From NCBI RefSeq assembly GCF_014332695.1, contig NZ_MBUA01000030.1, positions 62,001 to 126,000 on the forward strand: DNA of 64,000 nucleotides, read 5' to 3'. Each line of letters starts with the position of its first letter. Within the stretch, counting starts at the first letter, position 1. Under the pieces are notes generated by a model. The model had not been told where the DNA came from and did no database searches. It saw only the letters and a list, made by a program, of their open reading frames with translations. Of this stretch, positions 8,534 to 15,677 are shown piece after piece. Position numbers and translations under genes: made by a program. The DNA comes from Flavihumibacter stibioxidans (GTDB taxonomy: Bacteria; Bacteroidota; Bacteroidia; Chitinophagales; Chitinophagaceae).

Positions 8534-8911
8534 ATGAAGCAAATGTTCAATTACAGACAACTGCTTGTGATCATGGTGATGTTTGTGGGCAGTTTGTCAG
8601 CCCGGGCAGGTGAGTCCCACCCAACTTACCGAACAGACAGTATTATTATTCAAAAATTAAACAACGACAAAAGACATACGGTAAATATTTACACAAACGC
8701 TTCCAACAAGGTACTCTTCTTTTCTGCCAGTGGCGAGGAAGGACGCACCTACCAATTGTTCCTGTTCCGTGAAAAAGGAAAGCTTGTAAAGCAAGCCAAA
8801 ATCAGGAACCGTGAAACCACCGTAGTCAGCAAACCAGACAAAGGAAACTATTATTTCGAAGTATTCAGTGATGAGATCCGCATTGAAAGCGGCACCATCC
8901 TGGTATTATAA
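8534..8911 (+). CDS. Small secreted protein of unknown function
   Basis: A 125-residue protein with an N-terminal signal peptide (hydrophobic LLVIMVMFVGSLSARA, cut near residue 27). The mature part is short and predicted to be all beta. Its end (KGNYYFEVFSDEIRIESGTILVL) resembles the beta-sandwich fold of T9SS sorting domains without being a clear match. It starts 26 bp after the PorG-like gene and is probably cotranscribed with it. I do not recognise a family. Confidence 0.7.
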   Translation: MKQMFNYRQLLVIMVMFVGSLSARAGESHPTYRTDSIIIQKLNNDKRHTVNIYTNASNKVLFFSASGEEGRTYQLFLFREKGKLVKQAKIRNRETTVVSKPDKGNYYFEVFSDEIRIESGTILVL

Positions 8912-8917
8912 TGATCT

Positions 8918-9064
8918 TTAACTGATGACCAATAAGCGGCAGGGAAATTGATAAAATCCAATTATCCGGTTATTTATTAACACGATCCGTTCCCTATTTC
9001 TCAGTACCCTTTCTAAACAGATTTTATTAAGACTACCTGCCACTGCTTATTGGGTTATCAATTA
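8918..9064 (+). ncRNA. Candidate rod-like structured RNA (or 3' UTR)
   Basis: Nested complementary blocks fold this gap into a long rod: TGAT (8923) with ATCA (9057), CCAATAAGC (8929-8937) with GCTTATTGG (9045-9053), GGCAGG (8938-8943) with CCTGCC (9036-9041), then an internal loop and TAAAATC (8952-8958) with GATTTTA (9020-9026). The apical 61 bases show little pairing. It ends shortly before an intrinsic terminator at 9089. It may be an independent RNA (6S RNA has this general shape, but I cannot claim identity) or the folded 3' UTR of the secreted-protein gene. Confidence 0.35.
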
Positions 9065-9088
9065 TGTTTTGTCTTATCCAGTATCCAC

Positions 9089-9128
9089 AACTGCCGGCGA
9101 TGAGTAATTGCCGGCAGTTTGTTTTTTG
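9089..9128 (+). terminator. Intrinsic terminator
   Basis: AACTGCCGGC (9089-9098) pairs perfectly with GCCGGCAGTT (9110-9119), with an 11-nt loop and TGTTTTTT behind it. It ends the PorG-like/secreted-protein transcript and any RNA made from 8918-9064. The palindrome array starts ten bases later. Confidence 0.85.
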
Positions 9129-9137
9129 CGGCGGCCG

Positions 9138-9650
9138 CGTCCGGGGGACCAGCCGTCTGACGTTTGGGATAGATGAATACCGCAATCTTAAACGTTAGAC
9201 GGCTTTCACGTCCGGGGGACCAGCCGTCTGACGTTTGGGATAGATGAATACCGCAATCTTAAACGTCAGACGGCTTTCGCGTCCGGGGGATCAGCCGTCT
9301 GACGTTTGGGATAGATGAATACCGCAATCTTAAACGTCAGACGGCTTTCACGTCCGGGGGACCAGCCGTCTGACGTTTGGGATAGATGAATACCGCAATC
9401 TTAAACGTCAGACGGCTTTCACGTCCGGGGGATCAGCCGTCTGACGTTTGGGTTTGGTGAATACCGCAATTCTAAACGTCAGACGGCTTTCACGTCCGGG
9501 GGATCAGCCGTCTGACGTTTGGGATAGATGAATACCGCAATCTTAAACGTCAGACGGCTTTCACGTCCGGGGGATCAGCCGTCTGACGTTTGGGTTTGGT
9601 GAATACCGCAATTCTAAACGTCAGACGGCTTTCGCGTCAGACGGCTTTCA
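9138..9650. repeat. Array of seven 71-bp palindromic repeats plus a partial eighth
   Basis: Seven units of exactly 71 bp start at 9138, 9209, 9280, 9351, 9422, 9493 and 9564, and a 16-bp partial copy fills 9635-9650. Each unit has arms GCCGTCTGACGTTT and AAACGTCAGACGGC around a 24-nt loop, joined by CTTTCACGTCCGGGGGA(C/T)CA. Units 1-4 and 6 carry loop type GATAGATG; units 5 and 7 carry TTTGGTG, which points to a two-unit duplication. The one base change in an arm (GTTAGAC) is in unit 1. The partial copy supplies the last codons and stop of uvrA. Confidence 0.97.
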
Positions 9651-12507
9651 GCTCGATTTTCAGGAATTTTGCAGTGTGGCTTTCCTTTACGTTCACCATC
9701 TCTTCAGGAGTACCTTCAAAGAGCAGGCGTCCGCCACCGTCACCGCCTTCAGGGCCGATATCGATGATATGGTCGGCCACTTTGATTACATCCAGGTTGT
9801 GTTCAATCACCAGCACCGTGTTGCCGCGATCAACCAGTTTGTTCAGCACATCCAGCAAATGCTGGATATCCTGGAAATGCAGCCCTGTGGTGGGTTCATC
9901 AAGAATATAAAAAGTTTTGCCGGTATCTTTTTTGGAAAGCTCTGTAGCCAGTTTGACCCTTTGGGCTTCTCCCCCGCTCAGCGTCACAGCGCTTTGTCCC
10001 AAGGTTATATAACCCAGACCCACTTCCTGTAAGACTTTAATTTTACGGAAGAGATAGGGTACCGCCTGGAAAAACTCAACGGCCTCATCCACTGTCATAT
10101 CGAGTACATCGCTGATGGATTTCCCTTTGTAACGGATTTCCAGTGTTTCGCGATTGTACCTTTTTCCGTTACATTTTTCACAATGCACATATACATCCGG
10201 CAGGAAGTTCATTTCAATGACCCGCATACCACCGCCTTCACAGGCATCACACCGGCCTCCTTTGACGTTGAACGAAAAACGACCAGCCGCATAGCCCCTG
10301 ATTTTCGCTTCAGGAACAGCAGCAAACAATTGCCTTATCTCAGTAAAGAATCCGCAATAGGTAGCCGGATTGCTTCGAGGCGTACGACCAATGGGTGACT
10401 GGTCAATTTCGATCACCTTGTCCACATGCTCCAAGCCCTTTATCGATTTGTATTCAAGCGGTTTCTGTTTGGAATCATAACAATGCTTTGAAAGGATCGG
10501 GTAAAGGGTTTCATTGATAAGAGTGGACTTGCCACTGCCACTGACACCGGTAACCAGAATCAGTTTACCAAGAGGGAAACCCACATTCAGGTTTTTCAGG
10601 TTATTGCCTTTGGCGCCTTTCAGTTCAAGAGACTTCCCGTTCCCCTTCCTTCTTGCAGCCGGCACATCGATGCGTTTTTCACCGTTCAGGTATTGTGCAG
10701 TATCAGAATGGGATGCCAGCACTTCCTGCGGAGTACCCTGCGCAACAATCCGGCCACCAAATTTACCTGCACGGGGACCGATATCCACGAGGTGATCCGC
10801 CGCCATCATAATATCCTTATCATGTTCTACCACCAGCACACTGTTTCCGATATCGCGAAGGTTCTGAAGAGCGGTGATCAGGCGGTGATTATCGCGCTGG
10901 TGCAAACCGATACTTGGCTCATCCAGCACATAGGTGATTCCCTGCAATTGGGAACCTATCTGGGTTGCCAGCCTGATGCGCTGTGACTCGCCCCCGCTAA
11001 GGGTTTTAGAACTCCGGTTGAGGGTCAGGTAAGTAAGGCCGACATCTATCAGGAATTGTAATCGTTCACGGATTTCCTTCAGGATATCCTTTGCGATAAT
11101 CTGTTGCTTGCCGGACAATCGTTTTTCAATATTGGTAAACCATGCCAGCAGCTTATCGAGGTCATACTCGCTCAGTTCAGAAATATTCTTTCCGTCCACC
11201 CTGAACCAGAGGCTTTCCTTTTTCAAACGGGCACCATCACACGAAGAACATGTATTCAGTTCCATAAAACTTTCGGCCCATTCGCGCACCGGTTCCGAAC
11301 TGCCGGTCCCGAACCATCTTTTCAGCTGCGGTATGATACCTTCAAACTCTTCGGCATACACGCGGTCTGATGTATTGTACTGGTCAAAATCTATATCGGT
11401 ATCATCGCTGCCATTCTCATTTCCATACAGGATGATATTCAGTGATGCCTCAGGCAGATCTCTCAGGGGTTTTTTCAGGTCAACCTTGTATTTTCGTGCG
11501 ACCTGCTGCACCTGGCGGAAAACATAGGCATCCCGTTCTTCGCCCAGCGGCGCAATGCCACCGTCTTTAATACTTTTATCCCAGTCGGGAATAACCTTCT
11601 CCATGCTGACCTGGTATACCGTACCAAGCCCCTTGCAGGTCGGACAGGCGCCATAGGGAGAATTGAATGAAAATGCGTTGGGCGATGGTTCCTCATAGCT
11701 GATGCCGGTATCTTCGCACATCAACTGACGGCTGTACTGTATCACCTGGTTGTTATCGTTGAGCAACAGGAACATCAGCCCCTTACCCACCTGCATGGAT
11801 TTCTGTATACTCTGGCTCAGCCGCAGTTTCAAATCGGGAGTCACCGCCATCCGGTCAACCACCACTTCGATGTCATGGATCTTATATCTGTCCACCTGCA
11901 TTTTGGGAACAAGGTCTTTTACCTCGCCATCCACCCTCACCTTGAGATATCCTTTTTTGCGGATGTCCTCAAAAAGTTCACGGTAATGGCCTTTCCGTCC
12001 CCGAACCAGCGGAGCCAGCAGGCTGATCTTTTTATGACTATATTTTTCGTAAATATTCTCCACGATCTCCTCTTCGGAAAATTTTGTCATCCGCTTGCCG
12101 GTATTGTAAGAGTATGCATCGGAGGCACGCGCGAAGAGCAGGCGGAGAAAATCATATACTTCAGTGATGGTGCCTACCGTTGACCGGGGATTCTTGCTGG
12201 TGGTCTTTTGTTCTATGGAAATCACCGGTGAAAGGCCGGTGATCCTGTCGACATCGGGTCTTTCCATATCGCCCACAAACTGCCTTGCATAGGCGCTGAA
12301 GCTTTCCATGTAGCGGCGCTGCCCTTCATTATAGATGGTATCAAAAGCAAGGGAGGATTTCCCGCTGCCGCTTACCCCGGTAAATACCACCAGCCTGTTT
12401 TTCGGGATGGTGATGTCAATATTTTTCAGGTTATGTTCACGTGCTCCGACCACTTCGATGACATCCGGCGGCAAAACGTCCGCTGCAACGGCTTTTTTCT
12501 TCTTCAT
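9637..12507 (-). CDS. uvrA: UvrABC system protein A (first copy)
   Basis: A full-length UvrA, the DNA-damage-recognising ATPase of nucleotide excision repair, of 956 residues. It has two ABC modules with Walker [15 protein letters not shown] and [14 protein letters not shown], two signature LSGGE motifs, and zinc modules with CPTCKGLG, CSSCDGARLK, CDACEGGG and CEKCNGKRYN. I start it at 12507 (MKKKKAVAADV); the longer frame to 12537 would run through a repeat arm. The C-terminal Lys-Ala-Val and TGA stop are encoded by the last partial unit of the 71-bp array, so the natural tail was probably replaced. A second full uvrA lies at 48667-51462. Confidence 0.96.
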   Translation of the reverse strand: MKKKKAVAADVLPPDVIEVVGAREHNLKNIDITIPKNRLVVFTGVSGSGKSSLAFDTIYNEGQRRYMESFSAYARQFVGDMERPDVDRITGLSPVISIEQKTTSKNPRSTVGTITEVYDFLRLLFARASDAYSYNTGKRMTKFSEEEIVENIYEKYSHKKISLLAPLVRGRKGHYRELFEDIRKKGYLKVRVDGEVKDLVPKMQVDRYKIHDIEVVVDRMAVTPDLKLRLSQSIQKSMQVGKGLMFLLLNDNNQVIQYSRQLMCEDTGISYEEPSPNAFSFNSPYGACPTCKGLGTVYQVSMEKVIPDWDKSIKDGGIAPLGEERDAYVFRQVQQVARKYKVDLKKPLRDLPEASLNIILYGNENGSDDTDIDFDQYNTSDRVYAEEFEGIIPQLKRWFGTGSSEPVREWAESFMELNTCSSCDGARLKKESLWFRVDGKNISELSEYDLDKLLAWFTNIEKRLSGKQQIIAKDILKEIRERLQFLIDVGLTYLTLNRSSKTLSGGESQRIRLATQIGSQLQGITYVLDEPSIGLHQRDNHRLITALQNLRDIGNSVLVVEHDKDIMMAADHLVDIGPRAGKFGGRIVAQGTPQEVLASHSDTAQYLNGEKRIDVPAARRKGNGKSLELKGAKGNNLKNLNVGFPLGKLILVTGVSGSGKSTLINETLYPILSKHCYDSKQKPLEYKSIKGLEHVDKVIEIDQSPIGRTPRSNPATYCGFFTEIRQLFAAVPEAKIRGYAAGRFSFNVKGGRCDACEGGGMRVIEMNFLPDVYVHCEKCNGKRYNRETLEIRYKGKSISDVLDMTVDEAVEFFQAVPYLFRKIKVLQEVGLGYITLGQSAVTLSGGEAQRVKLATELSKKDTGKTFYILDEPTTGLHFQDIQHLLDVLNKLVDRGNTVLVIEHNLDVIKVADHIIDIGPEGGDGGGRLLFEGTPEEMVNVKESHTAKFLKIELKAV

Positions 12508-12524
12508 ACTATGACAAATGTAAG

Positions 12525-12794
12525 AGGTGTCTGACACATGTTAAACACTTGTTATGACATCCATTCCAGCCGGTGTCGAAACCTGCATATTTACAGTCAT
12601 TTAAACATTTAAACTAACAGGTGTTTACTGCCTGGGACCTTGTGTTTTTGCAGCGACGCGCACTGTTTATTGCAACGACACGCACTGTTAATTGCTGAAG
12701 CACGCAGTCTTTTGGCAACCGGATTCAGAATTTCCCGCACCTTCACCAGGATTTCCGGCGTGTCCGACTTCTGTTTAACACATGTCAGACACCT
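12525..12794. mobile_element. MITE-like element with 23-bp inverted ends
   Basis: The ends AGGTGTCTGACACATG... (12525-12547) and its near-perfect inverse (12772-12794) flank 224 bp with no gene. They share the GTCTGAC core of the dispersed palindromes. Inside are three imperfect 22-bp repeats (12646-12711, core TTGCAACGACACGCACTG). No clear target duplication is visible. The element lies between the divergent uvrA and the SAM riboswitch promoter, the only copy of the family not at a gene 3' end. Mobility is inference; no transposase is present. Confidence 0.4.
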
Positions 12795-12832
12795 AAAGTT
12801 GCCCGGTAAAAGCGGGGGGAGGAAAATATTTT

Positions 12833-12865
12833 TTTGGCAGTTTAAATTCTTCCACCCTACCTTTG
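12833..12865 (+). promoter_or_regulatory. Promoter of the SAM-riboswitch methionine transcript
   Basis: TTTG at 12833-12836, a 21-bp spacer and TACCTTTG at 12858-12865 match the Bacteroidota consensus exactly. Transcription should begin near 12872, about 15 bases before the P1 helix of the riboswitch. Confidence 0.75.
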
Positions 12866-12886
12866 CACCAGTTCTTTAGAGCATCG

Positions 12887-12996
12887 CTTATCAAGAAAGG
12901 CAGAGGGAAATGGCCCGATGAAGCCTTGACAACCTGTTTCGTGTGAACAACACGGAGTAAGGTGCCAAATCCACCCCGCATGGCGGGATAGATAAG
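12887..12996 (+). promoter_or_regulatory. SAM-I (S-box) riboswitch aptamer
   Basis: P1 is CTTATC (12887-12892) with GATAAG (12991-12996). Conserved core blocks are present in order: AAGAAAGGCAGAGGGAAA, TGGCCCGATGAAGCC, CAACC, AAGGTGCCAAATCC and the P4 hairpin CCCCGCATGGCGGG. It binds S-adenosylmethionine and should switch the downstream methionine-pathway genes off when SAM is plentiful. Confidence 0.93.
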
Positions 12997-13036
12997 TCAG
13001 ATGAATGGCTTTTGCAGAAATACAACTTCTTCATAT

Positions 13037-13074
13037 AGCTCTTCTGATGATTTATCGGAAGAGCTTTTTTATTT
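13037..13074 (+). terminator. Riboswitch terminator with competing antiterminator
   Basis: Bases 13037-13048 pair with 13054-13065 in a stem of 13 positions including one G-U, with a five-base loop, then TTTTTTATTT. The 3' strand of riboswitch P1 plus following bases (12991-13001, GATAAGTCAGA) can instead pair with 13043-13056 (11 pairs with a three-base bulge). That would break both P1 and the terminator stem. SAM binding, by holding P1, should free the terminator: a classic off-switch. Confidence 0.85.
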
Positions 13075-13147
13075 TAAGCCCTTCCGATTCAACTTGGTAG
13101 GTGGTGTCGCTGACAACCTGTTTTTCAAACGAAAAAAACTGTTTAAC

Positions 13148-14344
13148 ATGCAAGCGACAACACAATTATTGCACAGCATCCCGGTGGATGCACAAACCGG
13201 CGCCATTGCCGTTCCGATTTACCAGACCAGCACCTACGTGCAGGAAGCACCCGGTGTCAACAAGGGATTTGATTACAGCAGAACCAACAATCCAACCCGC
13301 CAGGAACTGGAAAAAATCATTGCCAAACTGGAAGGTGGCACCGTGGCTGCAGCCTTCGCCAGCGGACTGGCTGCCATCGATGCCGTGATCAAACTGCTGG
13401 AAACGGGAGATGAAATCGTAGCCGTGGATGATATCTATGGCGGCGCGTTTCGGCTCTTCGAAAAAGTGTACAAAAAATTCGGCATCAGCGTGACCTATGT
13501 AGACACTACCGATCTGGGGGCCATCAACCGGGCCATTACCAGCAAGACCCGCCTGATCTGGCTCGAAAGTCCGACCAACCCAACCCTGAAGGTTTCTGAC
13601 ATCCAGGCCATTGCGGCTATTGCTGACCGTTACAAGATACTCCTGGCCGTTGATAACACTTTCGCCTCACCTGTACTGCAGCAGCCCTTATTAAATGGAG
13701 CCGATATCGTGGTACACAGCGCTACCAAATACATTGGCGGACATTGTGATGTTATTGCCGGCCTCGTTGTAACCAGGGACCCGGACCTGGGTGCACAGAT
13801 CAAATTCTACCAGAATGCATGCGGTGCTGTACTTGGACCCTTCGACAGCTTCCTGCTGATTCGCGGACTGGAAACACTGCATCTCCGCATCGGACAGCAC
13901 TGCCGTAATGCGGCCACCATTGCGGCTTACCTGCAACAGCATCCTGCGATTGACAAAGTTTATTATCCTGGATTGTTAACACACCCGAATCATGACGTTG
14001 CAAAAAAACAGCAAAAGGATTTCGGGGGCGTGGTATCGTTCAGTCTCAGGGATGACACAGAAGCGGCAGCCCGTCAATTTGTAACCAGCACGGAATTATT
14101 CCACCTGGCAGAAAGCCTGGGCGGGGTAAAAAGCCTGGTCAGCCACCCGGCCAGCATGACCCATAAGACGATAGATGCAGATAAAAGGAAAGCCGCAGGC
14201 GTAACAGACAGCCTGATCAGGCTGAGTGTGGGACTGGAAGATGCGCAGGACCTGATCAATGACATTGAAACAGCGTTGACCATTGTTTCCGCAACCAGTC
14301 AAACTGTAAGCAATAAACGAAAACAGAAGAGCACCATTTGTTAA
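13148..14344 (+). CDS. Cystathionine gamma-synthase / trans-sulfuration PLP enzyme
   Basis: A 398-residue PLP enzyme of the Cys/Met metabolism family. The PLP lysine is in VHSATKYIGGH; YQTSTYVQE, SRTNNPTRQELE and the C-terminal SLGGVKSLVSHPASMTH are typical of cystathionine gamma-synthase or gamma-lyase and shorter than O-acetylhomoserine sulfhydrylases. SAM-riboswitch control and pairing with homoserine dehydrogenase favour a synthetic role (activated homoserine to cystathionine or homocysteine). The open frame reaches back to 13001, but that part lies in the riboswitch terminator; the ATG at 13148 gives the family start (MQATTQLLHSI). Confidence 0.9.
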   Translation: MQATTQLLHSIPVDAQTGAIAVPIYQTSTYVQEAPGVNKGFDYSRTNNPTRQELEKIIAKLEGGTVAAAFASGLAAIDAVIKLLETGDEIVAVDDIYGGAFRLFEKVYKKFGISVTYVDTTDLGAINRAITSKTRLIWLESPTNPTLKVSDIQAIAAIADRYKILLAVDNTFASPVLQQPLLNGADIVVHSATKYIGGHCDVIAGLVVTRDPDLGAQIKFYQNACGAVLGPFDSFLLIRGLETLHLRIGQHCRNAATIAAYLQQHPAIDKVYYPGLLTHPNHDVAKKQQKDFGGVVSFSLRDDTEAAARQFVTSTELFHLAESLGGVKSLVSHPASMTHKTIDADKRKAAGVTDSLIRLSVGLEDAQDLINDIETALTIVSATSQTVSNKRKQKSTIC

Positions 14345-14365
14345 CAAGCAAGTAAACACATAGAG

Positions 14366-15625
14366 ATGAGTTATCACAAACAACTGACCATAGGTCTTTT
14401 CGGATTCGGAGTAGTAGGAGAAGGATTGTACAAGGTATTGCAGCAAACGCCTTCCCTCAGCGCAACGATCAAAAAAGTATGTATCAAAGATCCAGGCAAG
14501 AAGCGGAACGCGCCGGATGCGCTGTTCACCACCGAGCGGGATGACTTGCTGAATGATGAGGAGATCAATGTTATTGTTGAAGTGATCAACGAATCAGAAG
14601 CTGCCTTTGAAATTGTAAGCACCGCTCTGCGTAATGGGAAAGCCGTGGTAAGCGCCAGCAAAAAAATGATCGCCGAGCATCTCCCGGAAATACTGGCCTT
14701 GCAGCAGGAAACAGGGCAGAGCCTGTTGTACGAAGCAGCAGCCTGCGCTTCCATCCCGGTGATTCGCAACCTGGAAGAATATTATGACAACGATCTTCTG
14801 CATGGCATCAAAGCCATCGTGAACGGATCCACTAATTTCATTCTTACCAAAATGTTCGAAGATAAACTGGATTTCCAGCAGGCACTGCTCCTCGCCCAGC
14901 AGCTGGGATTCGCGGAATCAGATCCAAAGTTGGATGTGGAGGGATATGATGCCGTGAATAAATGGGCCTTCCTGTTAACGCATGCTTATGGCATCATTGA
15001 GCATCCGGACAATCTCCTGTTCACCGGGATCCAGAATATAAATGCCATGGATGCCAAAGTGGCGGCAGAAAAAAACCAGCAGATCAAACTGGTTGCGCAG
15101 GCACAGAAGCTCACAAACGGAAAGGTTGCGAGTTTTGTGATCCCGCAGTTTGTACCACAGGACGATCACCTTGCATTTGTGAAAAACGAATACAATGGGG
15201 TTGTTATTGAGAGCGGATTTTCCGACAAGCAATTTTTCTATGGTAAAGGTGCGGGCAGTTTTCCAACTGCCTCTGCCGTGCTGAGTGATTTGTCTGCCTT
15301 ACGCTATGATTACAAGTACGAGTATAAGAAACTATACCATCACGAACCAAACGCATTAACAAACGATTACTACCTGCGCGTGTACGTTAGCTTCACCGAC
15401 TGGAAATACATACCCCGCGAAAAATTCGAATGGATTGAAGAGTGGCACGCCAGGGAAGAAAGGAAATACCTTGTTGGCGTTCTGGCTGTAAAGGAGCTGA
15501 TTGAAAACGACTGGTGGAAGACCAACGGCACTTCCCTGATCCTGACACCTGATCCGATCATTGAAGATGTTGCCATCCAGCAACTGAAGAAGAAGAGCCT
15601 GGAACTGGCGGGTGTTGCGTTTTAG
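14366..15625 (+). CDS. hom: Homoserine dehydrogenase
   Basis: A 419-residue enzyme reducing aspartate semialdehyde to homoserine, the branch point to methionine and threonine. The N-terminal Rossmann motif is GLFGFGVVGEGLY; the substrate domain shows NGSTNFILTKMFED and GFAESDPKLDVEGYDAVNKW. It is not fused to aspartate kinase. The C-terminal 90 residues could be a diverged regulatory domain. It lies 21 bp after the PLP enzyme and so shares the SAM riboswitch, meaning that homoserine supply is tuned to methionine demand. Confidence 0.94.
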   Translation: MSYHKQLTIGLFGFGVVGEGLYKVLQQTPSLSATIKKVCIKDPGKKRNAPDALFTTERDDLLNDEEINVIVEVINESEAAFEIVSTALRNGKAVVSASKKMIAEHLPEILALQQETGQSLLYEAAACASIPVIRNLEEYYDNDLLHGIKAIVNGSTNFILTKMFEDKLDFQQALLLAQQLGFAESDPKLDVEGYDAVNKWAFLLTHAYGIIEHPDNLLFTGIQNINAMDAKVAAEKNQQIKLVAQAQKLTNGKVASFVIPQFVPQDDHLAFVKNEYNGVVIESGFSDKQFFYGKGAGSFPTASAVLSDLSALRYDYKYEYKKLYHHEPNALTNDYYLRVYVSFTDWKYIPREKFEWIEEWHAREERKYLVGVLAVKELIENDWWKTNGTSLILTPDPIIEDVAIQQLKKKSLELAGVAF

Positions 15626-15644
15626 AAAGGATCAGGAAATAAAA

Positions 15645-15677
15645 AGTGAGGCGGAAGACAGCCGCTTCACTCTTTCC
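15645..15677. terminator. Bidirectional terminator between convergent genes
   Basis: AGTGAGGCGG (15645-15654) pairs with CCGCTTCACT (15662-15671), with one G-U pair and a seven-base loop. It is preceded by AAAAA and followed by CTTTCCC. It serves hom on the plus strand and the FAD oxidoreductase on the minus strand, whose stop codon lies within the 3' arm. Confidence 0.7.

Noticed and set aside
9073-9090. DnaA boxes near TTATCCAGTATCCACA
   Set aside because: Each near-match differs from the consensus and they stand alone, next to a terminator.
9138-9650. CRISPR array
   Set aside because: The whole 71-bp unit repeats with no variable spacers, each unit is a long palindrome with a conserved loop, and no cas gene is present.
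12508-12537. Longer start for uvrA
   Set aside because: The ten extra codons are encoded by the end of the MITE-like element; the Met at 12507 begins a normal sequence.
13001-13147. N-terminal extension of the cystathionine synthase gene
   Set aside because: The open frame runs through the riboswitch antiterminator and terminator; the family start is the ATG at 13148.
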